A stretch of 64,000 nucleotides of DNA. Source: Guillardia theta CCMP2712. Taxonomy: Eukaryota > Cryptophyceae > Pyrenomonadales > Geminigeraceae. The notes beneath the pieces are model-generated. The model searched no databases. It was not told the origin of the DNA and saw only the letters and a list, made by a program, of their open reading frames with translations. Position 1 is the stretch's first letter; the number at the start of each line of letters is the position of its first letter. Below, in pieces: positions 35,719 through 47,007 of the stretch. The stretch spans positions 25,597 to 89,596 of the forward strand of contig NW_005434614.1 of the NCBI RefSeq assembly GCF_000315625.1. The letters are read 5' to 3'. The position numbers were made by a program, and so were the translations under genes.

Positions 35719-37301
35719 CAAGTGGTGGTGATAGTGGTGGTCGTGATAATGGCGGTGGTGGAGGAGGAGATTTCTCACTAGGTTTCCACTCCTGTCGAGT
35801 CTGAACATAATGCCGCAACTGACGCCGCTCTCACCGCCTGCTCCCTCCTCAAGGCACCTGCAGCACCAGCAGCGTCATGCTACAGGAACGTCCCTCCTTG
35901 ATCCTTCATCTCTCACTCGTCAAGGAGGAAGGACGTCTCCGATCCCTCCAGCGCCAGCGCCTCCATCATCTCCTCCGTCACGTCCTCGTCCTCAACCCCC
36001 GTCGCTGACACCGAGAAGGCGTTCCGGAAGATGCCCCGCACGTTGGGCTTCGATCCCAGCAGGAAGTTCTTGAGAGCTTGTCGCTTCCACCCTCTCACCC
36101 TCCCCTTCTCCTTCCCGCTCACCTGAAGCCCCCCCCTGCCCGCCTCCTCCGCCTGCCGATGCCCACTGGCGTGCCGCACCTGCTGCTTCTCCTCCTCCTT
36201 CTCCTCCCGATGGTGCACTCTTGTCTCGTCCATCGTCCTCCTCTCGATCGACCGTAGGTCGTCATGGTTCTTGCAGCAGCTGACTTCTCCCGGGATCCCC
36301 CATGGCGGGTTGGCAGGGTCGACCTGCGCGATCGCCATGGAGATCCTCTCAACCCACTTCTCGGCCTCTGCGAGGGAGGACGACTGCATGTACCAGGAGG
36401 CGCTCTCCCTCCCCTCCCCCTCCACCACCTGCAGCACATGATTCTCGGCATCTACCAGCGCTACCCTCGACTTGGGTTGCAGCAGGATTTGACCCCTGGG
36501 GAGCTTCACGCCTTCGGAGATCTTGAAGTAGGACAGGATCCCGTACTGCAGGAGGAACTTCCTCCGTACCCACTTCTTCCTCCACTTGTCCCCCCTCTTG
36601 GTCAAGAACCCTTCGTGCCTGATCGTCGGCGCATGCTCCCTTCCCCTCCCCACCTCCTCCCCCGATGCGCTCGCTGTCATCCATTCGTGGATCCGTTCTG
36701 CATTCTTGTAGAGCGCATCTTCGCCGGCACTCAACCTCTCATCCTCTTCCTCCTCTGCTTCATCTTCCTGCCCCTCCTGCCCCTTCTGTTCCTCCTGCTG
36801 TCCCTCCTGCTGTCCCTCCTGCTGTCCCTCCTGCTGTCCCTCCTGCTGTCCCTCCTGCTGTCCCTCCTGCTGTCCCTCCTCCTGCCCCTCCTCCTGCCCC
36901 TCCTCCTGCCCCTCCTGCCCCTCCTCTCCCTCCTGAGCTCTCGAGGCTACCGGTTCCTGCCCCTGTACACCTTCCACTTGCCCTGCTTCAACTGCTGCAT
37001 CCTCCTCCCATCTCCCTTCCTCTCCCTCGTTCTCTCCTTCATGCTCCCTCTGCTCGCCCTCCCCGCCGCCATCGCCACCTCCCCCGCCCCCTCCACCTCC
37101 TTGGGCATTGCGCCTCTTCCCCTTTTTCCCCTGCGACTCTTTAGGGTGCTGCCCCCCGAAGCGTCCCCTGCCGTCCCCGTCCCCTGCCGCCGATGCGCTG
37201 CTATGACGAATCCGCTGACTGCTCTGACTTTCTCCCCCGTCCTCCCCCTCCTCTCCACCACCTGGAAGTACTCCATCGCACCTCCTCCTCACTCCCTCCA
37301 T
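34731..37301 (-). CDS. PH-domain and PDZ-domain protein
   Basis: The main exon is 37301–35917. Further exons I can support are 35857–35835, 35800–35779, 35508–35436, 35198–35139 and 34814–34731 (TAA). At least one junction between 35779 and 35508 is unresolved. The N-terminal third is Gly/Glu/Gln-rich with an EGQQ array. A PH domain follows (HEGFLTKRGDKWRKKWVRRKF … LQPKSRVALVDAENH … WVERISMAI, the last Trp conserved), expected to bind phosphoinositides or proteins at membranes. The C-terminus is half of a PDZ domain (LSRIVEVDGHPFVGS, then ELRTKLLGRAGTTVHLTM). PH plus PDZ suggests a membrane-docked scaffold; the start ATG (37299–37301) may not be the first exon. The stop is 86 nt from the ankyrin gene's stop. 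Confidence 0.72.
35655..35718. repeat. GACGAG hexanucleotide repeat
   Basis: Ten GACGAG units in a probable intron of the PH–PDZ gene (CTCGTC on the coding strand). Confidence 0.9.
36791..36920 (-). repeat. 12-nt coding minisatellite (EGQQ / EGQE repeats)
   Basis: Eight near-perfect copies of a 12-nt unit (CCTCCTGCTGTC on the + strand) and about three variant copies, in frame in the PH–PDZ gene, encoding (EGQQ)n then (EGQE)n. As 12 is a multiple of 3, copy number can vary without a frameshift. Confidence 0.92.
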
Positions 37302-37642
37302 CACCCTTTCTCCTCAATCGGATCCCTGGGCATGCTGTTGGAAGAGATGGAAAACGTCGAGTTGAAGTATGTATTATGAAACAAGAAAAGGACACGGGAG
37401 GAAATGAAGACAAAATTTGCACCAATCTCGACCTCAACACGCCTGCGTCCTTCTCCCCGTCCTCTCCACCAACACGTTCTCCTCCGCCTCCTCCATCCCT
37501 TCGACAGAAGCACATCTGCTCTCGAACCAACTTCGTCGACACGTAGACGTCCTCGCTGTCTCGGCCCCCCTCATGCACAAGGCCCGCGTGATACTTCTCC
37601 ACTTCCTCCTCCTCCTCCTCCTGTTGACTCCTTCCCTCCACC
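37302..37642. other. Tandem intergenic region
   Basis: Between the collagen-like stop and the PH–PDZ start. Minus-strand frame at 37333–37302 (MPRDPIEEKG) may be a leader exon of the PH–PDZ gene, but its phase does not join the next acceptor. Confidence 0.35.
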
Positions 37643-39684
37643 TCATCGTCTGTAGTAGTAACCGTATCCTTGTCCGTGCGCCCCCGGGGCTCCTGGGGAT
37701 CCTGGCGACCCGTGCGCCCCCTGTCCGGTAGTGAGCCACGAGCATCAGCAAGGTCATCGCGCTTACGTTCGATCCTGGTGCTCCCGACACACCAGGGGCT
37801 CCCGGCGCGCCATGCGCTCCAGGTACTCCTCCCTGCCGTCATGTCAGCGCCGGCCACCGGGTTGCGCCCGACTGTACTCACCGCTCCGTTGAGCCCGGGG
37901 GCTCCTTGCGTTCCTGGGGCTCCTGCAGAGAGAGGTCAAGAGAGGAGGAGGTGTGAGGAGCTCAGAGTCCTCACCAGCCGGGCCGGGCAGACCGTTGAGC
38001 CCAGCTGGGCCCGGCTGCCCGGGGATTCCTGGAGCGCCCATGGCCCCCTGAGGTCCAGCGATGCCGGGAAGACCGTGAGGTCCCATCGGGCCCACTGGGC
38101 CTGGCACGCCGTTCTCTCCTCGCGGTCCCTCCTGCCCTGGTGGGCCGGGGGGTCCTGGGGCTCCGGGCTGACCAGCCGGTCCAGACTGACCCGGAGGACC
38201 CTGCGGGCCCGTTGCTCCAGTCGCCCCGGGGCTCCCATCCTCTCCCGCAGGTCCGACTGGCCCACTAGGCCCTGGCGCTCCCATGGGTCCAGGAAGTCCA
38301 GGTGCCCCAGGGATCGAGTGTCCTGTCGCTCCACGGGGGCCACGAATTCCCGGGTCTCCCCGAGGCCCGACGGCTCCTGGTGGGCCGGTGAGACCTGGTG
38401 GTCCCTGCAGACCCATCGGGCCTGGCTTCCCTCTGTAGCCTCGCGGGCCCTCCGGTCCCGGGATCCCATCCCGACCTGCCAGTCCTGGAGGTCCTTGGGG
38501 TCCCATGGGTCCCATGGGTCCAGTTCTTCCTGGACTTCCCGCCACGCCCTGTGCATCTCCGTGTGAGGTGAAGGAGGAGAAGGAGGAGAAAGAAAAGGAG
38601 AATGGTCGTCACCTGCAACCCGGGCGGTCCCATCTTGCCTGTAATGGTGTCAAGTCATGGCCTGAAACACTGGGCAAGGGCGCTACTGCTCACCTGCTAT
38701 TCCTGCTGGTCCCATGGGTCCTGGCACACCACGAGGTCCAGGAGGAGGCTGCTCCCGGCTCAGCCTCTCGAGCTCTCTTCGCAATCGATCATATCTATCG
38801 CACAACCTCAGGCTCACAGAAAGGTTGAACAACAAGGGAAACCGTTGCTTCAGTTGCGAGTTGCGCTTCTCCAGACCTTCGATCTCGTCTTGCTGCTCGC
38901 TGCGGATGGAGTGAAACTCCTTCTCCTCCAGCGCTTGCCTGGTTTCACTGTTTGATTGTTCAGACTCGCAAACGGGGCTTCCAGGAAAGCAAACTCACGT
39001 CAGCTGAGCAATCTGTGACAACCTGTCGAACTCCTCCTTGACCGTAGGGATGATTTGGGCTTGTGTCACTGTAACTCGAGGAGCTGCGCCTCTGTGCACT
39101 GTAACAGCGCCCAGTGGTCCTCCCTGTACGACGATACTCCCAGAAGCCTTCGAAGGCACAACATCAGCAGCTTCGTCGCTTACATCGGCTAGGGATTGCG
39201 AGAAGTCATGGTTCACAAAGTGCCCTGTCAGGGTCACGCCTGAACTAAGAAGAGAGGAGTTGTGCGAAATGGCGGTCTGCGAAGAAGGCAAATCAGTGAA
39301 ACGAAAGCCAAGGGGATTCAATAGACGGAAAGCAACATGGCGAACAAGTGTCTTTGGCAACAAGAAACCCACTGAAACATGATTGATTGAAACTAGCTTT
39401 CTCGATTATTGTAACATCTACACTATCACAATCTCTTCATGTCTTCCAGCAGTTGGCCACAAAACTTCTCGCTGGTGTATGCCACACCCAACACCTCAGC
39501 CTTATTTCCCATCTTCGTTTCCACTCCTCCCTCACCCCAATCCTTTGATCATACCATCACCAACTTCTCTCTGCCTTCTCCATACTCCATTTATTCCTCC
39601 TCCATTTTCCTCCATAGTCACCTGCAGAGCCGCCATGATCAGCAACAAGGCGCTTCCTCCCGCCAGCCATCGCACAGGCTCCAT
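37643..39684 (-). CDS. Secreted collagen-like protein (Gly-X-Y)
   Basis: Nine phase-consistent exons (39684–39622, 39276–38999, 38938–38843, 38794–38694, 38638–38613, 38548–37975, 37922–37882, 37832–37767, 37720–37643) give 440 aa. The first exon is a signal peptide ([16 protein letters not shown]). Residues about 22–115 are polar and Val/Ser-rich. About 105–175 form a coiled coil ([20 protein letters not shown]), a typical trimerisation element. Then come about 85 uninterrupted Gly-X-Y triplets running across five exon joins without breaking register. The end is GYGYYYRR. Pro is common in X and Y, so a real triple helix is likely. A secreted, trimeric fibrous or cell-surface protein is the best reading. 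An alternative in-frame ATG is at 39723. Confidence 0.9.
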
Positions 39685-41359
39685 GGCGGCTCTTCGCACA
39701 GACCCCACCCCAACATATTCCACAGAAAAATCTAGAAAAGGGTGGGTAGGTGTCCTGTTCTAATACTACCCCGTCAGAACATATGGTGTCAGGGGGTACT
39801 GGTCAGCCCGGGCTGTGCCTCTGGTGACGGCGAGTGCCAGTGCGGCGCAGCCGCCGCCGGGGGCCGGGCCGCCCGGCCCGGCCAGTCACTGATTACTAGT
39901 ACCATACCTTTTACTCAAAGTTTAGTTAAAAATCAGTACGAAGGACAACTCGGGAGGCTTGACCCTGACACCGCGGCCATGCCGCCGGGCGCCGGCACTG
40001 CTCAGCCTGGCAGTGATGGCCGGCGGGCGGCCCCGGACCGTGCGGGCCCGGCGGGCCGCCGCCGGCGGCCCGGGCCCGGCGGCCGCGCGCAGCGGCCGGG
40101 CTGACCCCGGTCGGACCGTGAAAGTTACTGAAGGGACACCCCTACCCCAATAGATCCAGTTAGAAGTACCCCACCCTGTCTGTTCCTTCCTTCTCCGAGT
40201 CGGCCCCCCGTCTGCCACTGGCTTTACTACCCCCTCCTAATTGAACTGACCCTGTGATCTATCACCCATTTGCTGCGGAAGGATGGGGTACTATGAATAC
40301 CCCACCCTATAAACAGAGGATAACATCTGGACCCACCTTGCCTGTATCAAGCTATAAAATACCTTTTCTCCTCCCTCCACCCCTCCTTTCGAACAAATTT
40401 TCGCGAAAGGGAAAGCTGCCCACCCCTACCTACTCAGTAGTACCCCTGTATTCCCACGTGTGCGAGAACCCCACGCAACATACGCCAGGTACCCGTACCC
40501 TTGACCTGATCCTCTACCACCGGTCAAAATTCAAGGGGAAATAACCCCTGGTCCCTCCTCCTTCTATGCCGCCGGCGCCGCCTTTTGGAACAGCGGCATG
40601 AGCACTGATTGAAAGGACCGCCCCCTTACCCCCTTACTTCCTTTATCTCCCTTTTCATCTTCCTCCAGTTTCTATCTTAACGCGTTTCTCCTTGTGCCAT
40701 CCCTTCCTGCTGGGGTCTGTGGATTTCTTGAACATTTTCAAGGATCTCCTGAGGCACGGCAAAACTCAATTTTTGGGAAGTTTGCCAGCCGTATTGCTCC
40801 TTCCACTTGCTCAATTGCAAGATTTATCTTCCTTTCTCCACTCAGCATCGTTCTAACCTGGTGGAACCAATCGAGTACGCTACAGCGCTGTCATCGCTTC
40901 GAAGCCGCCTCCGTTCTCTTAGAATCGAGGTGAATCTTTGAGGTCAGTGCAGAGGTTCTGTTCTCCGAGAAACGAAAGAAAGATGCATGCTGGTAAGGAT
41001 GATGGGACCTGAGGTTGTCTCGGAGAGTGGGCAAGGAAGACGAAGCTCTTAAGCGCAGACGATCGTCGTGGCTGGATCACCTCTACGCTCGCTGTTGCCT
41101 CCCTCCCATCTTCTTTTGATGTGTTTGGCAAGGATTGAAACAGTTTAGGGGATTTCAGCTAGATCACTATTCCATTATGAGATCGAGAAGCCTTTCTTTA
41201 GGACATACATCACGTTTGTGGAACTTTGTTGAAGATCCGGAGTTGGGTGGGGCAAAACTCAATCGAGGGCATATGGTGATTTCGAGGAAACGATGCAGTC
41301 AGCAAGCGATTCATCAAGCATCAGAAAGAAGGCTTTCAAGCTCTTCAACGCACAGGAAG
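39685..41359. other. Divergent intergenic region with GC-rich block and TACCCCACCC motifs
   Basis: 39830–40115 is extremely GC-rich (GGCCGGGCC-type). TACCCCACCC occurs at about 40154 and 40297, with related CACCCC, TACCCC words to 40500. 40680–41130 has weak frames on both strands that I cannot support as exons. Confidence 0.5.
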
Positions 41360-42760
41360 ATGGCAATGTCTCTGCTCATCATGTGTATTGTACCTTTGTT
41401 TGGAACCTGTAGCGCGAACATAGTCAATGAAGGCAGTATAATGCCATTGGCTGGTAGTGGCGCAGCGAGCTCTTCTCCAGCCTATGCGAATAGCTTTGAA
41501 ATCTGGAACATGCACAACAGGTGAGATTCAATGTGATTCATGCCAGAGCATATGCATGTATGCCGCTTTCCTTTGTGACTTGTGCGTTCATCTCGTTGAT
41601 TTGTCCAGTTCCAACACCTCGCAGCACACAACTGACTGGGCTGAACCTTGTGCAGACGAAGATTCTCGTCATCTCCCGTCACCTTTCGAGTTCAATGCGA
41701 GACGAAGTTCGGCTGGGAGGTGTGCGTGACCGGCGGGTGTGAGGCTCTTGGCTATTGGGACCCTCATCACGCGCTCCTTCTTCGGACGGACCCGGCTCGC
41801 TATCCTATATGGGAGGGAGTTGGGCAGTTGCCTGGGGGTTGCGATATCGAGTACAAATATTTCGTTCGACCGCGGGAAAAGTAGAGCTGCCGTGTTGATG
41901 TACATCGTGACGACCTCACATTGGGATTGCAGGTCAGAGCTTGCATGCTGGGAATCGTGCCCGAATAGGGTCGTTCGCACGGGGGTAACAGAGAAAGTAA
42001 GTGAAGCTGCTGTGGTTGCCGAGGATGCTCCTTCCATTGCTTTTGCTTCTTGATTCTCTGAGATTGGGTGGATCTTTGACTTCAATTGCTGACTGCGTTG
42101 CAAAGGCTATACTCCTTGTGACCGACCCGGACAAGATCACGCCGGAAGAGTTAGAGCGCCAGGTTGAAGAAAACCCAACAAATATTCTTTTCCATGATTG
42201 TCTTCACGCTTGTTGTGGCCTTTGGGTATTCTCATACTATGATTCCCAGGAGATGTTGACTTCGCAGTACTTCCGAGACTGGACGACTCTGTCGGCTCCT
42301 TTCAGTTCCACTCTGATCTTCAATACTGCCAGGCCTCAGGAGGTTCTCCTCTTCCTATCCCGCACGTCTTGCCTCTGCAAGCAGGTTCACACCTATGCAG
42401 GACTTCAAGGAGCTGCTTGAAGACGAAGCATTCCAGAGGCCATGCGGTGAGCTCCTCTAGCTATCGACGCTCCGGACTTACTCCCGCTCTCGCCCAGCTC
42501 TCGTGTTCTGCAGAGACTCAGGGACGGAGATCTTTGTCCGAGACTACGACACTCCGCAGATCGAGGGGTTGAACGGAAACGAGCCACTTCTCAGCACGAG
42601 ACCGGAGGATGGAGCAGAGAATGGGGAGGACGATGAGGTTTTTGTTCATCTGGCGTTGGTGTTGGCATTAACCGATTCATCACAACAGGGCATAAGGTAC
42701 ACAGAATATCCTAATGAATCGGGATGGCGTGTAGGAACTGATGTAAATTCCTTGGACTAG
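41360..42760 (+). CDS. Secreted CBM20 starch-binding protein
   Basis: Exons 41360–41520, 41656–41880, 41933–41996, 42106–42162, 42250–42342, 42401–42446 and 42516–42760 are phase-consistent, 296 aa. It has a signal peptide (SLLIMCIVPLFGTCSA). A CBM20 domain spans about residues 60–150: VTFRVQCETKFGWEVCVTGG, ALGYWDP (family LGxWxP), PIWEG, IEYKYFV and the diagnostic WESCPNRVV. CBM20 binds starch or glycogen. The C-terminal 145 residues are acidic with no glycosidase, phosphatase or dikinase motif, so this looks like a non-catalytic starch-binding protein. In cryptophytes starch is stored in the periplastid space, reached through the ER, which a signal peptide would fit. Two acceptor choices (41656, 42516) rest on phase. 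Confidence 0.8.
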
Positions 42761-44217
42761 CATGTTACTCTTCTCAGTCGAATTGTAATGAACTAGCCTA
42801 CCCGCCGTTTCAGATCCGACTGGCACCATGTCACGGAGTGACTGTCACGGGCGCCAAGTTGAATTTCAGAACTCTCAAAACTTCAAGGCGGCCGCTTCAA
42901 CCCGGCGTTGCCAACTTGAACTGGGTGAGGTCGGAAACACCGTGTGACAACTGGCAAGCCCGGGCTAGATAAACTGGGGCCTGACACTGGCATGCGATTG
43001 GTCGCGCCGCATTTGTACAACCGTAAGTTAAAACTGCCGTAGAAGTTGCTGCCCGCTGAGCTCACCTGCTGACAGGGCCGTCGCGCTGCGGCGTTGCCAC
43101 TGCGGCGGCCGGGCCAGTCCGATGTCGACTCGGCGGACAGACGGCCCGAACTGCCTTCCGAATTCGCGCGGCCGGAACGGTCCAGTTTGTCACCGTCAAG
43201 TTGAGTCCTTGAAGTTTCCCGCCGGGCCGAGGCCCGGCGCGCGGCGGCGGCGCTGAGCCGGGCGAGTCACACAGTCAGTCACTCCCCCCCGGCCCCCGGG
43301 CCCGCCGGCCCGGGGGAGCGGTCCGGCCGCCCCCCGCGGCCCGACTCCTTGCCAGCGGCTCCGAGGCTCCGAGTCACTGGCCACGTGAATCTGCATCAGG
43401 CCATCCCCTCAGGCGTGTATGGACACGTATGGACCCACCTCCTATGTGTCGGTCAGATTGTAGACGATCGCATGGGTAGGTACTTGAAAAATTTCAGTGA
43501 TACAATGAAATATTGAAAGTTAAATATCAAATTTTTATTTTTGGCAGCCAACTTGTTGATGGGATGTTGGTGTACGGGTGAACGAGGTACCGACTTTGCT
43601 AGGGGTGGGGTAAAGGGATTGAAGTCTGGAAGAAGGGGGTGGGTGAAAGCTCGGAGGGTAGGGAGGTACTTTGGGTAGGGGTAGGGTAGAGAAAGATGGG
43701 ACACAGGGTCATATAGGACGCAGATAGTCTATGACTACCCGGTCCAGTCATACTTTCATAGAGACAAATTAATGGGTGGGTACTTATCATCACCCCTGAT
43801 AGAGTGTCCGACAGTGGAGTAGTGCCTGTATTGGGGGTAGGGGTGAGGTGTAAAACTGAGAGAAGCGGTGGGGTGGGATAAGGACATGGGTTCTGTAGGG
43901 GATCTGATGATGGCTTGCAGGAGAATATGAGGTAGGGGTAGTCTAGGAAAAACGAAAGGGTGGGGTAATGAAGGGGGTGCCATCGATTCCATGGGGGTGG
44001 GGTGTCACTCACATCGTCCCCTTGGGGGTGGGGGTAGAGGTTCTGGAGGCTGATGGAAATTTTGTGACGCAAAGAGCTTAGGAGGAAAGCGAAGAAGCGA
44101 AGGCGAAGAAGCGAGGAGAAGAGGAAGAAGCAGGCGAGCAAGAACAAGACTAAGAACCCTCTCTGAGTACAAGACAAGGTCCGCACAAGTTAGCTCATCT
44201 ATCCAAGTGCAGAAAGG
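42761..44217. other. Tandem intergenic region: GC-rich block then GGGTGGGGT promoter-class DNA
   Basis: 42790–43400 is very GC-rich. 43490–43560 is AT-rich. 43600–44040 carries repeated GGGTGGGGTA (about 43609, 43963) and GGGGTAGGGGT on the + strand, directly upstream of the dioxygenase gene. No gene seen. Confidence 0.5.
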
Positions 44218-46164
44218 ATGGTCAGAACAAGTATTTTCGGATGGAACGGATCCAAGGTGGTGGCAGCGGGCGCCGTTATGGCGATGAGGTGAGTTCGTGT
44301 TCTCACTTATTGATGTGAATGTCGATCGATCTTCTTATGCCTCCGAGCTCTGTTCTGTGATCTTCCTGTGGATACTGATCTGCTCTCTGACTCTGCCACT
44401 GCCGCAGCCTTGGCGAGTGCGTAGCTTTCCTCCCTGCTTCCCCCATGCTCCTGCGTTCATCCACTTCAGCTCGTGCTGCCAGTGGAAGAATCATGGGGTT
44501 GAAGATGCAGGTCGCGCAGGTCAAGGATCGTGCTCAGGTTTGGCTGGAGCCTGTTAGATCGCATGGCATTGTTGACGGTGGTTTTCGATTCCGCAGGACG
44601 TTGGGGAGGGTCAGGCTGAGCAGCGTGCTGCCGCAGAGCGTCTCATGCAGCCATGCCCTGTGACCAAGTGGGGCCCGATGGACCTCGACGTGCTCGAGCT
44701 CCAGAAGCAGGTGCAGCAGATGGACCTTCCCAGCTTCCCGTTCGAGCTGCCGATGCCGAGCAACCTGGGAGACCTGGATGCTCAGGAGCGATACTTCGCC
44801 GAGAACAAGGAGAGCATCCTTGCCAGCCTGGAGAAGCACGGAGCTGTCGTGCTCAAGGGTTTTGACCTCACTAAGGAGCCCAAGGGCTTCGAGCGCATGT
44901 GGAAGGCCCTTGGCATGGAGGCTTGCCTTGACCCCCTTCACTCAGTCGCCGGCAGACCTGTCGTGAGCGGAGACAGTGCCGTGTACGAGGCTGTTAACAA
45001 GCCCTCCCGTGCCAAGTTCTACGTGGGAATGCACAACGAGATGGTTGGCAAGCGAACTGTCCGCCGCGCTGCCTTCGTGTGCTTCAAGGCAGCGGAGGTG
45101 GGCGGAGAGTTCATCATCACCGACGGGATGAGGATGCTCCGTGACCTGGACCCCTCCGTCCTCAAGAAGCTCTACGAGAAGAAGATCCGCTTCAGCTCTG
45201 CCGAGCTCCCCATGGGCTTCCTCGACAAGACGGTGAGTTCTCCCAGACTGACCGCTCTCATCTGTTGGGATGATCATCACCGTTGGCTTGCCTGTTGCAT
45301 GTCACCGGTGCTTTTTTCTGATCTGTCCCTTCAGGGTCCGCTGCAACCCGTCTTGGAGCCCATCCTAAAGTCCGTCATTGGAGCCATCGTTGACATGAAG
45401 GTGAGTGCGTTGCTCACAAACCAATCCTGCTCCTCATGCCCAGCACTTCCTCCTTGCTCGCCTCCAACTCCATCCTCTCTTCTCCTTCTGAGTCGTCCTT
45501 GCTTCAGGTTGACTTCGAGGTCGACATGTTCTGGAACCGCGTCAACGGCGAGCGCGTGATCCAGGCGCATGCTCCTCCCCAGCCCCCTGTGATCCTCCAC
45601 CCGGACACCAACCTGCCGACCTGGTTCTGCAACATTCACTCCCACTCTGCCACCCTCAGGGATGAGAGAGACGGAGTTCTTCCTGAGACCACCGGCGCCA
45701 GCCGCCTGAACAAGTCGGATGTGTTCTACGGAGATGGTAAGGAGTGGGACAAAGAGGTCAGCAGCTCATGTTTCGCGCACAGGCTCGCAGATCTCCAAGG
45801 AGGACTTGAAGCATGTCGACGAGGTCACCAAGAAGAACCAGGTCAACTCCCGCTCCTGCTGTTTCGTCACCATCTCCTCCTGCTGCTTCTTCACCATCGC
45901 CTTCCTCCTCCTCCTCCTCCTCCTCCTCCTCCTCCTTCATCTTCTGTCCTCCCCATCCCCTCCTGCCCGCTCACTACCCAACATGCCTGTGGGTCGTTCT
46001 TTTTTCTACCTCGCTGCTTTACTGGCATGTTGTCTGACTTTCAACTGCAGGTGTATGTGGCGATGAAGCAGGGAGACGTGGTGCTTATCGACAACTACCG
46101 TGCTATGCACGGCCGCAACATCTTCGAGGGAACCAGGAAGCATGCTGTTACGTGGTTCAAGTAG
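44218..46164 (+). CDS. TauD/TfdA-superfamily (SyrP-like) Fe(II)/2-oxoglutarate oxygenase
   Basis: Seven phase-consistent exons (44218–44288, 44408–44537, 44597–45232, 45335–45400, 45508–45736, 45783–45841, 46051–46164) give 434 aa. Family landmarks: GAVVLKGFDL near the N-terminus of the core, the metal-binding HNE (in GMHNEM, the SyrP-type HxE variant of HxD), VTKKN, and the C-terminal LIDNYRAMHGR…FEGTR with the second metal His and the 2-oxoglutarate Arg. Such enzymes hydroxylate small molecules or side chains; the substrate is unknown. The first about 85 residues form an extension: a moderately hydrophobic start and a Ser/Arg/Ala-rich stretch, which could be an organelle presequence, though no FAP junction is seen. 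Compared with TauD (about 280 aa) the core has inserts. Confidence 0.85.
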
Positions 46165-46285
46165 ATTGGGCAGCAGCGGGTGTAGAAAGGAGTAGAGCAG
46201 ATGAAGCCAGTGAACCGTTTCTTGACCAGCGATCCACTTACTTACTCGTGCAATGATGAATTCGCACACTCGCATACGGATGCGT

Positions 46286-46341
46286 GCATTCATGCATTCA
46301 TTCATTCATTCATTCTTGCATTCATTCATTCATTCATTCTT
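46286..46341. repeat. ATTC tetranucleotide repeat
   Basis: About 12 CATT units in two runs, in the 3' intergenic space between the dioxygenase and the convergent unknown gene. Confidence 0.9.
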
Positions 46342-46401
46342 CACATTCACTCGCGCACAGCTTATTGTACAAAGAGTTCGGGCTCTGGCGCTCTTCCTCC
46401 G

Positions 46402-47007
46402 TCAGCTCTTGACACCTTTACGGATCAGGAGGTTGTTGGCGTTGCCCTTTACCAGCTCCCAGTGCTTCGAACCTGGAGGAGTCCAGTAGACGTGTACAAT
46501 GATCTTGTCTTTCGCAGGATTCACTTTGAGCTGACAGGAATGTCAACCCACTTGTCAACTCCACCGCACCAACTCACATGGTTGAGCGGAAGAATCATGT
46601 TGCTGGCGGTGTTGATGGGCGTCCCCTGCTGCCGCTCTGAGGACGACAACACGAGGAAGTTGGTGGTAGCGCAGTGCTCGCTCATGAAGACGATCTGCAG
46701 GAAGCGCATCAGCGATGTCAAGGCTGGGACAGGAGGGATGCCAGACCTCCTCGTTGTGGTCCCGAAACTTGAGGATGAGCTCGCTGATCAGATCGCTCAC
46801 AGTTGCAGACGAGGAGCAGTGTAGCTCTAACTTGGCATGCGCTGAGAGCTTCGAGCTGTGACAAAAGACGACTACCTCCTGCAAGCCCGTCTCCTGCTGC
46901 GGCAGCTCCTCGTCGGAGCCCGCTTCCTCTAGGGAGAACTTGGAGATCTCAACGTCGGAGCTCTTCCGCGACAACTTCGCCGACGCTGTTGAGGTCTTGT
47001 TTGTCAT
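46402..47007 (-). CDS. Unknown conserved-looking protein, 168 aa
   Basis: Three phase-0 exons: 47007–46747, 46694–46578, 46530–46402. The first 40 residues are Ser/Glu-rich and likely disordered. The rest alternates hydrophobic and polar residues like a beta-rich fold (EVVVFCHSSKLSAHAKLELH, TVSDLISELILKFRDHNEE, FLVLSSERQQ, DKIIVHVYW). The order strand–strand–helix resembles a ubiquitin-like or RA fold, but no sequence motif proves this. There is no signal peptide from the chosen ATG; the frame is open upstream with a hydrophobic stretch (ILSILTLLTFFSRF) but without an ATG. It converges on the dioxygenase. Confidence 0.6.

Noticed and set aside
36264-37379. A 371-codon + strand frame of Leu/Pro runs
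   Set aside because: Antisense to the PH–PDZ main exon; its Leu-rich part is the complement of the EGQQ minisatellite.
37670-38566. A 298-codon + strand frame rich in Ser/Arg/Trp
   Set aside because: Antisense to the collagen exon, whose Gly-X-Y register is unmistakable.
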